A DNA stretch of 64,000 nucleotides from Gimesia sp. (GCA_002706765.1 PAJV01000042.1:1-64000); one strand, 5' to 3'; shown: positions 8,715 through 20,000, numbered from the stretch's first letter. Program-made: numbers and translations. The notes: generated from the sequence alone by a model not told the origin.

Positions 8715-10193
8715 ATGAAACAACCAGCACATGCCAAGACACCACAATGCAGGCAGATTCAGCGTCGTTCATTTCTGGCCGATCTGGGATTTGGCGCCAC
8801 GGGCATGGCATTAAGCAGTCTGCTCAGCCAGGAAACACAAGCGGGAACCAATTCGGCCCCGACTGACGGACCACATTTTACTCCCAAAGCAAAATCAGTC
8901 ATCTGGGTCTTCCTGTCAGGTGGATACAGCCAGATGGAAACGTTTGATCCGAAACCCGAACTGAATAAATACGCAGGCAAAACCTTTTCGGATACGATTT
9001 ATCCCGATCCCTTCACAGACCCCCGCTACCAGGAGCGTGCCCGGTCGGTCGTGCAGGTAAAACGCGAACATTCCCAGATTATGCCGATGCAGGTCGGATT
9101 CAGAAAACAGGGGGAAGCCGGTATCGAAATCACCGACTGGTGGCCCCACCTGGCAACCTGCGTCGATGATATTTCGTTCGTACGCTCCATGTACACAACT
9201 GATAACGACCATGCAGCGGAATTTCAGATTCACCATGGTCGCCACAAACTGGATCAGAAAGAACCGGTCGTCGGTTCCTGGCTCAGTTATGGACTGGGCA
9301 GCCTCAACCAGAATCTGCCCGAATATGTTTTTCTCGGTTCGTATACCGACACCCGCGTGAAAGAAAACTTCAATCCCGATTACCTCGGGCCCAAATACAT
9401 GGGAGTGGAACTCTCTCTCGATCCGAAAAACCCCCTGCCGTTTGGCACGCGTCCGGAATCGATTCTGAAACAGGAACAGGCCAACCAGTACCGGTTCATC
9501 AACGAACTCAATCAACTTGCATCTGTGGAATATCCCACCGATGAAAAACTGCGTGCCCGTATCAATTCCTACGAACTGGCATTCCGCATGCAGAACTCCG
9601 TGCCTGAAGCTTTGGAACTGACAGAAGAAACGCAGGAAACACAACAACTGTATGGCATCGATGAAACAGAGACCTCTGTTTACGGCCGACGCTTACTGGC
9701 TGCCCGTCGGCTGGCCGAACGGGGCGTCCGTTTTACACAGGTTTATTTAAGCGGATACGGCGAATGGGATTCGCATCAGAACCTCAAGGAAAACCACACG
9801 CGTTCCTGTAAACGTGTAGACAAACCGATCGCCGGACTCTTGAAAGATCTCAAACGTCGAGGCATGTGGGAAGACACCGTGGTCGTTTTCTGCACCGAAT
9901 TCGGACGCACACCGGCTGTCGAATCACGGGGTAATACCAAAATGCCCAGTGGTCGCGACCATCATCCGCATGGCTTTACGGTCTGGTTCGCCGGGGCCGG
10001 CATCAAACAGGGTTACGTGCATGGTGCCACTGACGAACTCGGCTTTCACGCTGTGGAGTCCCCGCACTATGTCACCGACATTCATGCGACGTTGTATCAT
10101 CTGCTCGGGCTCGATCCGCATCGGCTGGATATCCCTGGTCGCAAGCGACTGGAAATCGATCACGGCCATCCGATCCTGGATATTATCACCTGA
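8715..10193 (+). CDS. DUF1501 domain protein, Tat-exported
   Basis: 492 residues. A Tat signal is visible (QRRSFLADLGFGATGMALSS, twin Arg at 17-18). The body matches the DUF1501 family, distantly related to sulfatases and alkaline phosphatases: GGYSQMETFDPKPELNKYAG near the start, then STDNDHAAEF-like and GYGEWDSHQN segments, and FCTEFGRTPAVES with GRDHHPHGFTVW near the end. It lies 42 bases downstream of the DUF1549/DUF1553 gene, the classical planctomycete pairing, and both products go to the periplasm. No biochemical activity is established for this family. Confidence 0.93.
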   Translation: MKQPAHAKTPQCRQIQRRSFLADLGFGATGMALSSLLSQETQAGTNSAPTDGPHFTPKAKSVIWVFLSGGYSQMETFDPKPELNKYAGKTFSDTIYPDPFTDPRYQERARSVVQVKREHSQIMPMQVGFRKQGEAGIEITDWWPHLATCVDDISFVRSMYTTDNDHAAEFQIHHGRHKLDQKEPVVGSWLSYGLGSLNQNLPEYVFLGSYTDTRVKENFNPDYLGPKYMGVELSLDPKNPLPFGTRPESILKQEQANQYRFINELNQLASVEYPTDEKLRARINSYELAFRMQNSVPEALELTEETQETQQLYGIDETETSVYGRRLLAARRLAERGVRFTQVYLSGYGEWDSHQNLKENHTRSCKRVDKPIAGLLKDLKRRGMWEDTVVVFCTEFGRTPAVESRGNTKMPSGRDHHPHGFTVWFAGAGIKQGYVHGATDELGFHAVESPHYVTDIHATLYHLLGLDPHRLDIPGRKRLEIDHGHPILDIIT

Positions 10194-10206
10194 GCTGAAC
10201 GACCAC

Positions 10207-11820
10207 TCAGCCGGTAAATCGTTCAATCACGTTGCGGGTGATTTTGGAAACATTCTCATCCACCAGCATGGAAGTGATCCAGCAGATCGAGCCAACTGAA
10301 AAGACCTCTCCCCCGGAAGAGGTTTTATAATGTACCATGTCAGCGCCTCCCTGATCAGGATTTGTGCCTTGCGCCAGCAACTGCACATTCGCCGGAGAAC
10401 TGGGCGAAAGCTTGTCGGTTTCATGCCCTGAAGCCCCGCCGGGAATCCGCATGTGCTGGCTCTCCGTCCCGAACAGATCATCATTTTTTAAATTGGTTCC
10501 CTCAAAACACCAGTGCTGCGCATCAATCACGCGATAAGGTGCCCCCGTCATGATACCGGCGAAGGAAAACACGACGCCCAGCAGATTCGCTTCGGACTCC
10601 TGCCGTGCATGATAGCGACTTTCATACTTTGAATCTTTTTCCGGAATCGGTGGATCCATGGCGACACCACACCAGCTTGTGCAGTCGGTATTGTGATAGA
10701 CAATGCGTTCGTCATCCAAAAACTCCACTTCACAGTTCAACCCGTTCCCTCCCAGATAAATCAATCGTCCGCCCGATTCAAATACCCAGGTTTTTAATCG
10801 CTCGTACATCTGCTTTGACCAGTATTCCGGGTGTGAGCTGAGGATCAAAACCTGGTATTCATTCAAGGGAAGCCGATCAGCGTGAAACTGGGTCTCGCTG
10901 TAATAGTCGTATTCCAGCCCCTGCTCTTCCATCCACCCCAGCAGCCGCCATTCGGAATGCAGCATGCCACACCCCATCCGACTGTAAATGGGATCGCGGA
11001 GCTGTTCTTCCAGATCAATGTGTAGATAGGGCTGAGGCCGTTCCAGCGATAACGGCGGATATTCCTCAACATAATAAGCGCCGAATGAAGGTTTCAGATA
11101 TCTTCGTAATTCCTGTCGACTGTTCACAACGGGCGTGGGAGGGAGCCCTTCCGGATTCAGATAGTTACTGCGTCCGCCAAAATTATTATAAGCGTTCCAG
11201 GTCAAATCGCTGGCAAGGATTGCGATTTTTGATCGGGGCGTCTGGGGAGATACGACCCAGGGAAACGTAAACTGCTGACCGGATTGATTGCTGAGGTGAA
11301 ACATATACAACCCGGATCGATCTGGCGCAGTAACGGCCTGCCTCTGTGTGACGGTGCGATAACCAACATGATTCCAGTCCACGCCATTCTGAGTGTAATC
11401 GCCATCGGGTGTGATCTGTAAATTCGCCAGGGGTGCGTGATCATCAAAGGTGCCGATCCGCCGGATGTACTCTTTCTCCTTGCCATACCGCCAGAGTTCC
11501 AGCTGATACTCTGAAGTAGAATGCACCCGGAATTCAGAGGCATTGCCACTCTGAACGCATCGAGGCCAGGCAAATCCGAGCAGTTTGGTGGAGAGCAATC
11601 GAAAGTGATGGATCTGCCCCTCTTCTACTTTGAGCTGTACGCGTTTAGCGCAATATTCCCGGTGCTGCAGAATGACTTCGTAATCTCCTGGAGCCAGGTC
11701 CGCGATGACAGCGCCCGAGGCAGTCGAGCGGGTAGTCATGAATTGACCTTCCGACTGAAATTCCACAGCCACATCATATAACGCGCGATAATCTTCGTCG
11801 CTGACATATCCAATTAACAT
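10207..11820 (-). CDS. N,N-dimethylformamidase large-subunit-like protein
   Basis: 537 residues, no signal peptide. An N-terminal beta-sandwich region of about 130 residues (LAPGDYEVILQHREYCAKR) precedes the C-terminal domain typical of the DMFase beta subunit: SKIAILASDLTWNAYNNFGG, then a long block with ILSSHPEYWSKQMYERLKTW and FESGGRLIYLGGNG. In Paracoccus this family hydrolyses dimethylformamide to dimethylamine and formate using iron. No small subunit is seen nearby, so a different amide substrate is quite possible. The start has AGGA eight bases upstream. It sits 73 bases after the formamidase/acetamidase gene on the same strand, which fits an amide-hydrolysing role. Confidence 0.82.
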   Translation of the reverse strand: MLIGYVSDEDYRALYDVAVEFQSEGQFMTTRSTASGAVIADLAPGDYEVILQHREYCAKRVQLKVEEGQIHHFRLLSTKLLGFAWPRCVQSGNASEFRVHSTSEYQLELWRYGKEKEYIRRIGTFDDHAPLANLQITPDGDYTQNGVDWNHVGYRTVTQRQAVTAPDRSGLYMFHLSNQSGQQFTFPWVVSPQTPRSKIAILASDLTWNAYNNFGGRSNYLNPEGLPPTPVVNSRQELRRYLKPSFGAYYVEEYPPLSLERPQPYLHIDLEEQLRDPIYSRMGCGMLHSEWRLLGWMEEQGLEYDYYSETQFHADRLPLNEYQVLILSSHPEYWSKQMYERLKTWVFESGGRLIYLGGNGLNCEVEFLDDERIVYHNTDCTSWCGVAMDPPIPEKDSKYESRYHARQESEANLLGVVFSFAGIMTGAPYRVIDAQHWCFEGTNLKNDDLFGTESQHMRIPGGASGHETDKLSPSSPANVQLLAQGTNPDQGGADMVHYKTSSGGEVFSVGSICWITSMLVDENVSKITRNVIERFTG

Positions 11821-11893
11821 CAGGTCATCCTGTGATGGTTGAAATTGTATTGCAGGAGTGTCTTACTTCTAAAAGTCTGATTCTGAGGCGATC

Positions 11894-12784
11894 TCAGGAA
11901 GGATGTGCCACGTATTCTCTGGCAACTTTGACTGCTAACCCGCCCCCTTCATAATAACCCATTGAAATCTCCGCGACATGCGTCAACAGGTCATAAGCCC
12001 GCCAGCGGTTCCAGCCATAGTCCGCTTCCATCCACAGAATCAATTGGGCAAATGCTTCTGCCGTCGCCCGTTCCATTGGCGTTCCACTGGAGACGGTAAT
12101 GAGTTCCTGTGGTGATTCAATCCGGGGGCCGGCAATGGTTTTCTGCTTGATCAATTCAATGGTCAGCGTGGTTTGCGCTGCCATCTCCAGTCCGGTGGCG
12201 GAGAGTTCTCCCTGCCCCATTGCGGCATGCGCATCGCCCAGATACAACAGAGCACCGGGAACAAACACAGGTAGATACAGCGTGTTGCCGGCTGTCACTT
12301 CCCTGATATCCATATTGCCGCCATGCGGTCCCGCAGGCATGGTACTGGGCATGCCATAAGCGGGAGTCGTACCGATGCAGCCCAGCATCGGCTGATAAGG
12401 AATTTTGATCTCATCACTCCAGTAGACGAATCCTTCTCGAATCGGACAGACATGGGCACCATCCGGAACATCGGTTCCCAGCCACTGGCAGAGCTGTTTC
12501 GGGTTACCGGTATAAGTTGCACACTGGTCATCCCGGGACTCAATTGCTTCGATTTTGATCGCCAGGGTATCCCCCGGTTCTGCCTGATTGATGAAGATCG
12601 GCCCTGTCAGTGGATTACTCAAAGGAACCCGAGATTTATCACGACGATCGCCTGCTTTACGAATCTGCCCGGAGAGGGCATCCTCTGATTCCACCCGGAT
12701 GGTTTCGCCGGATGAGATTACAATCCGAGGCTCCTGCCTGCGATCGAATTCATAGTTCAAAGGACCCAGGGAGATTTGCTGCAT
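11894..12784 (-). CDS. Acetamidase/formamidase family protein
   Basis: 296 residues, cytoplasmic, within the usual range of the FmdA/AmdA family. Family blocks are visible: GDTLAIKIEAIE, PMLGCIGTTPA, GPHGGNMDIREV and LGDAHAAMGQGELSATGLEM. These enzymes hydrolyse formamide or short amides to ammonia and the acid. It is the middle gene of a minus-strand run: 50 bases after the Kelch/SGNH gene and 73 bases before the DMFase-like gene. Formamide versus acetamide or another amide cannot be decided from sequence. Confidence 0.9.
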   Translation of the reverse strand: MQQISLGPLNYEFDRRQEPRIVISSGETIRVESEDALSGQIRKAGDRRDKSRVPLSNPLTGPIFINQAEPGDTLAIKIEAIESRDDQCATYTGNPKQLCQWLGTDVPDGAHVCPIREGFVYWSDEIKIPYQPMLGCIGTTPAYGMPSTMPAGPHGGNMDIREVTAGNTLYLPVFVPGALLYLGDAHAAMGQGELSATGLEMAAQTTLTIELIKQKTIAGPRIESPQELITVSSGTPMERATAEAFAQLILWMEADYGWNRWRAYDLLTHVAEISMGYYEGGGLAVKVAREYVAHPS

Positions 12785-12834
12785 GTCAGATTTCCAGTAT
12801 CGGATTATTTAAAACTGTGCGACTCTGCGGCAAT

Positions 12835-15012
12835 TCAATCGAGCTGCGACTTTAACCATTCTGTTACGATCGCTTCCGGAGAGGCGGTCTGCCCGTCTGT
12901 TCTTTCAACGAGAGTCAGATCCTGCCCGCGCACGAGTTTCCTTGTCATCCGATCCGTTTCCGAATCGGAATGCCGGGCCTCGAAAACATCAGGATGAAAC
13001 ACCACGCAATCCCAGCCGCCCACTCCAAAGTTCAAGGAATAATTCATGGTCCACATCAGGCTGTGAATCAACTCTTCCTGGTTTTCCGCTTTTGCATTTG
13101 GCGGAATGGCCAGCAGTACCAGGTCCGGTTTACTCGGACGCACCAGTGCTTTGGCATCGGTTTCAATCTCGCGACGTGATTTTCCTGCCGTCTGCCAGTT
13201 GGTTATTTCCAGCTTCACTTCCGGTGCAACTTTTTGAAAGGCAGTTTGAATCAGTTGATCCAGCGGTGGCATGGCGATCACTTTAACTGTTTTTTTTGCT
13301 TCGACGAGTGATTTCAAGTGGGGCAAAACCTGCGCAGGCGGATCGACATCGCTCAGTGAAACCGTCTTTCCGGTAATGGCCTCTGCCATCAGTTCCGCTA
13401 TTTTTTTGTGGCCCGCCATATTCGGATGAATTTCATCGCTCATCATCAATCGCCAGCTTAATGCATCCTCGTCTCGCACCGCATTCAGGAGTTGATATTG
13501 ATCACACAAGGGGACCTGCATTTCCTTACAAACTTCGCGCACGACATCGCAGTATTGCTCCAGTTTTTCAACCGGTCGCCCCGAAGTGGAGATGACAGAG
13601 TTAGGCGTACACAATAACACTTCCGCTCCGGCATCCCGGCATTGTTTCACGATCGACTTGAGATTCTCCCGGTATTGTTCCAGGGGAACGCGTGTCATGT
13701 CATTCAACCCAAACATGACAGTGACCAGGTCTGGCTGATGTTTTAACACATCCTGTTCAATCCGCGCTAACGCATTGACGGTCGTGTGACCACTGATTCC
13801 TGCATTAATCATTTCCAGCTTCGCATCTGGGTAAGTTTTTTCTAAAGCGATCCCCAGCATGTCGGTATAAGCGCGTCGGCTGCCTGTGTGGTAATACACA
13901 CCGGTGACACTGTCTCCAAAACAGACGATTTTCGCAGGCTCTGCCGCTTTGAGTTTTTTAACTGTTTGGGGAAAAGCAGAGTTCTGAGAAACTGCCTGGT
14001 TTGATTTGTCGAACCAGCCGGGAGGCACATCAAGCGTCCAGACTTCACTGTTGAGTGGCTGTGCATGGCCTCCCGCCAGCCAGATTTTGTCCTGAAACAC
14101 AAACGCCGAATGTTCGTGGCGTGCTTTCCAGACATGATCCGATTTTAACTGCTTCCAATGTTTCCCATCCTGCGAATACCAGGCATCGTTTTTGTTGGCT
14201 GCCGGATTGTTTGACCAGCCTCCTATCACCCAGAGTCGATCACGGTAGACGACCGTAGAAAACCAGAGCCGTTCATGCCAGGGTGCCTCCGCCGTTTCCT
14301 GTTTCCAGTGCACACCATCCTCCGAACTCCAGACGTCATTCGTTGCATGATACTCCGGCGTGTAATTTCCGCCACCAAATACATAGATTTTGCCATTCAA
14401 GACAGCCGCCTGATGATAGGCCCGGGGAGACCAGCCGGCATTTGCTGTTTCCTGCTTCCACGTCTTCCCGTCTGCCGAACTCCACACATCGTTTTTCAGA
14501 CTCGTCTTGTCGCCAAAATAATAATTTTCTGTTCCTCCCAGTAACCACAGCCGGTCTTTAAACACCACCAGTCCCGCAGCCAGGCGAGGCGTCCATTCCG
14601 CATGCGGTGTCACCAGATCCCACTGCTTGCCATCAACCGAAGACCAGACCTGGTTGCCTGCGGAATGTCCTTCCAGGCGACCATTGTACCAGCCCCCCAT
14701 CAGCCACATTCTGTCCTTGAAGACAACTGTCATCGGCAGATCGCTGTGAAACCACGGAGCCTGTTCCGTGACCAGCTTCCAGTTCTTTCCATCCGCTGAT
14801 TTCCAGACATCGCGAGGCGGTGCCTCGTAGGAATTGAACCAGCCACCAAAAATCCAGAGATGATCTTTGAAAACCAGTTCTCCCTGCGAATCACGGGGTT
14901 GCCAGCCTGCTTTTTCTGTGACCTGAACCCAATCCAGTTTCTGTTCGTCAGCCAGACTGAAATTTGTAAACAGAAATAATAAAAACAGGAACAGGCAAAT
15001 CGGACGAATCAT
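12835..15012 (-). CDS. Kelch-like propeller fused to SGNH/GDSL hydrolase
   Basis: 725 residues with a signal peptide ending at about FSLADE. Residues 25-330 form six Kelch-like blades with a repeated VWSSADGKTWKQ and LWLLGG pattern. Residues 360-550 are an SGNH hydrolase: GDS with Ser368, GLND with Asn437, and DEIHP with Asp526 and His529, so the catalytic set is intact. The last 170 residues have SGNH-like strands (PDLVLLAIPPNA) without a catalytic Ser and may be a second degenerate domain. The likely activity is an exported carbohydrate or lipid esterase. It heads the operon with the formamidase and DMFase-like genes; TGGAG precedes the ATG. Confidence 0.88.
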   Translation of the reverse strand: MIRPICLFLFLLFLFTNFSLADEQKLDWVQVTEKAGWQPRDSQGELVFKDHLWIFGGWFNSYEAPPRDVWKSADGKNWKLVTEQAPWFHSDLPMTVVFKDRMWLMGGWYNGRLEGHSAGNQVWSSVDGKQWDLVTPHAEWTPRLAAGLVVFKDRLWLLGGTENYYFGDKTSLKNDVWSSADGKTWKQETANAGWSPRAYHQAAVLNGKIYVFGGGNYTPEYHATNDVWSSEDGVHWKQETAEAPWHERLWFSTVVYRDRLWVIGGWSNNPAANKNDAWYSQDGKHWKQLKSDHVWKARHEHSAFVFQDKIWLAGGHAQPLNSEVWTLDVPPGWFDKSNQAVSQNSAFPQTVKKLKAAEPAKIVCFGDSVTGVYYHTGSRRAYTDMLGIALEKTYPDAKLEMINAGISGHTTVNALARIEQDVLKHQPDLVTVMFGLNDMTRVPLEQYRENLKSIVKQCRDAGAEVLLCTPNSVISTSGRPVEKLEQYCDVVREVCKEMQVPLCDQYQLLNAVRDEDALSWRLMMSDEIHPNMAGHKKIAELMAEAITGKTVSLSDVDPPAQVLPHLKSLVEAKKTVKVIAMPPLDQLIQTAFQKVAPEVKLEITNWQTAGKSRREIETDAKALVRPSKPDLVLLAIPPNAKAENQEELIHSLMWTMNYSLNFGVGGWDCVVFHPDVFEARHSDSETDRMTRKLVRGQDLTLVERTDGQTASPEAIVTEWLKSQLD

Positions 15013-15226
15013 AATGGCTCCAGGTTCTGGCTTTTCAGGAGGGAGTGAGCGGTCAGAGAAATCATAAGTGCCTCAGAAAGAATCTGTTACATCTACGATA
15101 CCCATCCGCTTTACCTAGTTGCAAGCGAGCGCAGCCAGCCATTATCAGATCGGGAATTAATTTCTTAATCACAATATGCCGCGCAGGTTGAGTCAGGAAT
15201 CCACCTGAAGTCGAAGCAGAGGCTGC

Positions 15227-16018
15227 TTAAAACTGATGCCCTGATTGAGGACCGTTTTCTGTCAGCGTTAATATTTCCGGGCCATCCTCGGTCATCAGAA
15301 TCGTATGTTCGAACTGGGCAGAAAGTTTGCCGTCTTTTGTACGTACCGTCCAGCCATCACTGCGATCTTCGACTGTTTTCCACGTGCCGGCATTCAGCAT
15401 CGGTTCAATGGTAAAACACATCCCGGGCAATAACAGGTCACGTTCGGATCCTGTGACCGGATAATGAGGAATTCCCGGATCGGTATGGAACTCACGTCCA
15501 ATCCCATGCCCCTGGTACTGGCGGACCACTCCATACCCCAGTTCGGTGGCATAATTGTAGATGGCTTCACCGATTTCAATCACGCTGGATTCGGGTCGAA
15601 TCGTTCGAATGGCCAGAAAGAGAGAATCAAAGGTAACCTGCACGAGTTTACGGGCTTCTTCAGAAACCTCGCCGACCAGAAAGGTTTCGGACTGATCACC
15701 GTACCAGCCATCAACGATGCTGGTGATGTCGACATTGACGATGTCCCCTTCTTTCAGAACGGTCTCATCGGGAATCCCATGGCAGACGACTTCATTAATG
15801 CTGATGCAGCAACTCTTCGGGAAGCCCATATATCCCAGTGTTGCCGGAGTGTGACCATGTGATATCGTGTATTCATGCACGATCGTATTAATCTCGTCCG
15901 TGGTGATGCCCGGTTTGACATAAGGACGCAGATGATCCATCAGGCTGGCATTAAAGTGGGATGCGATTCTTAATCGTTCCCATTCGTATGATTTATAGAT
16001 GATAGGATTTCCGGACAA
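15227..16018 (-). CDS. map: Methionine aminopeptidase type I
   Basis: 263 residues, the normal type I length. It removes the initiator Met from nascent proteins in the cytoplasm. The five metal ligands are in place: Asp97 (NVDITS), Asp108 (GDQSETF), His171 (GHGIGREFH), Glu205 (TIEPML) and Glu237 (FEHTIL); substrate-binding His80 is also present (VCHGIP). The start is a TTG at 16018 preceded by GAGGCGG; the next in-frame ATG would remove conserved helix 1. The gene stands alone, with about 210 bases on each side. Confidence 0.95.
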   Translation of the reverse strand: MSGNPIIYKSYEWERLRIASHFNASLMDHLRPYVKPGITTDEINTIVHEYTISHGHTPATLGYMGFPKSCCISINEVVCHGIPDETVLKEGDIVNVDITSIVDGWYGDQSETFLVGEVSEEARKLVQVTFDSLFLAIRTIRPESSVIEIGEAIYNYATELGYGVVRQYQGHGIGREFHTDPGIPHYPVTGSERDLLLPGMCFTIEPMLNAGTWKTVEDRSDGWTVRTKDGKLSAQFEHTILMTEDGPEILTLTENGPQSGHQF

Positions 16019-16228
16019 AATAACCGCCTCTATGTCAGATATCAGTAATAAATGATCGGGAATGTCAGCTGTCTATAGCGAGAGTTTTCAAACTTTCATT
16101 GGAATTGGATAGGCCATCGTCATTTTAAAATATTCCATTCAATACTAAATTGACTCTATCGGCAACTCACGCCAGGACAATCAGGTTCACGGTGATTCAT
16201 AGAATAAACAAATTGAAAAAGAATTCCT

Positions 16229-17014
16229 ATGGCAGGAAAGCCTTCTAAGTTAAAGAAAAACAAGCCACTGCTGGGAAATCATCAGAAGTGCTGGATCTGG
16301 GGGAGAAACGCTGTCAGAGAAACCCTCTCAGCCGGCTTCTGGCCTGTGTATGAACTGCACCTGTCTGATCAATTATCGACACAGGAAATCGAAGAGCTTG
16401 AACAACAGGCTGCCTGTTTCACTGTTCCGGTTTTCATCACGAATGAAAAAGAACTCACTCAAAAATGCCGTGCCAGTGATCACCAGGGGATGATCGCGAA
16501 AATGGCACCGTTTCCTTATACTTCGATTGATTTTTTCAATCAACAGAAAACTGCTTCTCCCTTCTATCTGATCCTGGACCGGATTCAGGATCCGTTCAAT
16601 TTCGGAGCAATCATTCGTTCGGCTGAGATCATGGGCGCTGATGCCATCGTCGCAGGGAGCCATGAGCAATGTGAAGTCACCAGCCTGGTCTGCCGCACCT
16701 CAGCGGGTGCCGTGAACCATATTCCACTCATCCAGGTCCCCGACCTGATTTCTCTCTGTCGTGACTGGAAGAAAAACGGGATCAATATCGTAGGAACCGC
16801 CATGCAGGCTTCCGAGATGCTGACCGAATATAATTTTCAGCAACCGACGGCAGTGATCGTAGGCAACGAAGGAACCGGCATCAGCCCGGAGTTGCAGGCG
16901 GAATGCACTAACCTGGTGCGCATTCCGCAACAGGGACGGACCGAATCCCTGAATGTTGCTGTCTCTGCCAGCATTTTGCTGTACGAGGCAGGTCGCCAGC
17001 GGAGTTTCAGTTAA
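16229..17014 (+). CDS. rlmB: SpoU/TrmH-family rRNA 2'-O-methyltransferase, RlmB-like
   Basis: 261 residues. A short N-terminal substrate-binding domain (WIWGRNAVRETLSAG) precedes a SPOUT domain with all three knot motifs: FNFGAIIRSAEIMGAD (Asn124, Arg130), VIVGNEGTGI (Glu214) and ESLNVAVSASILLYE (Asn242). RlmB methylates the 2'-O of G2251 in 23S rRNA; the family assignment is secure but the exact target nucleotide is inferred. The gene is convergent with the RND pump gene, 16 bases apart, and no terminator is obvious between them. Confidence 0.88.
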   Translation: MAGKPSKLKKNKPLLGNHQKCWIWGRNAVRETLSAGFWPVYELHLSDQLSTQEIEELEQQAACFTVPVFITNEKELTQKCRASDHQGMIAKMAPFPYTSIDFFNQQKTASPFYLILDRIQDPFNFGAIIRSAEIMGADAIVAGSHEQCEVTSLVCRTSAGAVNHIPLIQVPDLISLCRDWKKNGINIVGTAMQASEMLTEYNFQQPTAVIVGNEGTGISPELQAECTNLVRIPQQGRTESLNVAVSASILLYEAGRQRSFS

Positions 17015-17029
17015 CCGGCATCAGTCTAC

Positions 17030-20000
17030 TCAACCTGCAGGGGTGATATCTGCGGTCCCCTCTTCAGCAGCAGCAGGTTTCGTTCCCATGAACCATTCAC
17101 TCATTCTCTGAATGATCACATACATGACAGGCACCATGAACACACCAAACAGCGTAGCCGCCGTCAAACCGGCGACGACAGCAGTCCCCAGTGCCTGGCG
17201 ACTGGCGGCACCGGCTCCCGAGGCAATCGCCAGTGGAATCGCGCCTAAAATCGCACTGAACGCGGTCATCAGAATCGGCCGAAAACGCAGGTGACAGGCT
17301 TCAATTGCTGCATCGGGAATGGATTTTCCCGCCTCGCGCTGCAGTTTGGCAAACTCCACAATCAGAATCGCATTTTTACTTGCCAGCGCAATCAATAACA
17401 CAAAGCCCACCTGGGTATAGATATTATTATCCAGCCCCCGCAACATCGTGGCAAAGATCGCTCCAAAAATACCCAGTGGGACGGACAGAATCACCGAGAG
17501 CGGTATCGTCCAGCTTTCATACTGGGCACACAAAAACAGATACACGAATATCAAAGCCATCGCGAAAATGAACGGTGCCATGTTACCGGCTTCAATCTGC
17601 TGGTAGGCAATCCCCGTCCAGTCATAGTCGAACCCCTCAGGCAATACTTCATCCGAGAGTTGCTCCATCCGGGTAATTGCCTGCCCTGAACTGTGACCGG
17701 CTGTCGGGTTACCGGTGATGGAAGCGGTAGGATAGAGATTATAATGGTCCACCTCCTGCGGACCTGCCGAATTATTGACTTCCACCAGAGTATTCAAAGG
17801 TACCATTGTGCCTCTGATATCCCTCACTTTTAAGCGGGTAATGTCTTCAACTTTACTGCGATACTGCTGGTCAGCCTGCACCATGACCTGAAACACACGA
17901 TTGAAAAGGTTAAAATCATTCACATACGTCGAGCCCAGTTCCGCCTGCAGCGTATCAAAGATCGAATCGAGGGGGATGCCCATCTTGATGGCTTTTTCAC
18001 GATCGATATCCAGGTAAATCTGAGGGACAGTAGCGCTGAAATTAGTATTCAATCCAGTGACGACCGGATCCGCGTTACCACGGTCCATCAAATCGGTCAC
18101 CGCCATCTGCAGAACATCCATCCCGGCAGAACTCCGATCCAAAATCTGAATCTGGAAGCCGCCAGCATTCCCCAGTCCCTGAATGGCAGGAGGAATAAAC
18201 GGAAAGGAAATGGATTCCTGAATCTGCGCCAGTTCGACATGCAGTTTTTTGACCAGAGCAAATACATGCAAGTCGGGAGCCTGTCGTTTATCCCAGTTTT
18301 CCAAAGCAATAATCGTCGTAGAATAATTGGACGCATTCGAGTTGTTCAGAATCGAAAAGCCCCCCATCGTAATCACATGGGACGCGGAAGGCAGCTCGGC
18401 GGAAATCTTATTGATCCGGTTTTGCACTTCGCGGGTTCGACTCAAAGAGGCACCGTCAGGCAATTGCGTATTGATAAAAATATATCCCTGGTCCTCATCA
18501 GGCAGGAAGCCCCCTGGAACGGATACAAAACCGACCCCAGTCGCAGCAAATATGGCGACCAGTGGAATGATCATGATCAATGCGTGACGGACGAACGACT
18601 TGACCAGCTTCATATAGAGATTCTGGGAACGATCAAAGCACCAGTTAAATCCGCGGAAGAAGAATCCTCGACGTTCCTTCGTTTCACGCAACATGAAACC
18701 ACACATCGCAGGGCTCAACGTCAATGCGCAAATGGAAGAGAACAGTGTCGCGATCGAAATCGTGAGAGCGAACTGACGATACAGGCGACCGGTAATCCCG
18801 GGCAGCACCATTGTAGGAACGAATACCGCCAGCAGCACCAGCGTCGTGGCGACCACCGGCCCGGTAATTTCCATCATCGCAATTTCAGTGGCTTTTTTAG
18901 GTGAACACTTTTCGGTATCCAGGATACGTGTCACGTTTTCTACCACGACGATAGCATCGTCTACTACGATGCCGATGACCAGCACAATTCCAAACAGCGA
19001 GAGCGTATTAATCGTATATCCCATCGCCAGCATCACTGCCATTGTGCCCAGCAGTGAGACTGGAATCGTGACCGCGGGGATCAATGTGGCTCTGAAATCC
19101 TGCAGAAAGACGAAGATCACAATAAACACCAGCACTAAGGCAATTACGAGTGTTTTGACGACTTCATCAATCGACGCCGTTACAAATTCGGTCGAGTCAT
19201 AAGGAACGGAATAGGTCAGGTCTTTGGGAAAGTCCTTCGAGAGCCTCTCCAGTACTTTTCTCGATTGTTCAGCCACATTCAGTGCATTGGCTCCAGGCAG
19301 CTGATAGATGGCAATCAACGCCGCTGGTTTTCCATCCAGCTGTGAATACCCGGAATAACTCTGTGCTCCCAGTTCCACCCGACCAATATCTTTGATGCGC
19401 GTGATCTGGCCTTCCTGTCCAGTTTTAACAATGATGTCTGCGAATTCTTCCGGGCTGGCCAGTCGCCCCAAAGTAGTCACGGTTAACTGAAAATCCTGAT
19501 CTTTTGGACTCGGCTCCTGTCCAATCTGACCAGCGGCAACCTGGACATTCTGTTGACGCAATGCATCCACTACATCAGAAGTGGTAATGTTACGCGTATC
19601 CAACTGGTTCGGGTCCAGCCAGATCCGCATACCAAAATCCAGCGCGTTCACAATTGTTACATCACTGACACCGCTGATTCGTGATAATTCGTCATTGATA
19701 TTAATCGTAGCGTAATTGCTCAGGTAGAGTCCGTCAAAAGTCTCATTCGGCGAGTTGAGCGCCACCACCAGCGTCATGTTTGTCGATTTTTTCTGTGTCG
19801 TCACCCCTTCCCGCTTCACTTCTTCAGGCAGAGAAGGGTTCGCAATCGCGACCCGGTTCTGTACCAGTACGTTGGCCATATCCAGATCGGTTCCCACATC
19901 GAACGTCACTGTTAAAGTCATATTCCCCGCGCTGGTACTGCTGGAAGACATATACAGCATGTTTTCCACACCGTTGACCTGCTCTTCGATAGGAGTGGCA

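Noticed and set aside
8916-9647. 243-codon open frame on the minus strand
   Set aside because: Antisense to the DUF1501 gene, whose motifs are unambiguous.
18239-18904. 221-codon open frame on the plus strand
   Set aside because: Antisense to the RND permease gene; Arg- and His-rich shadow sequence.
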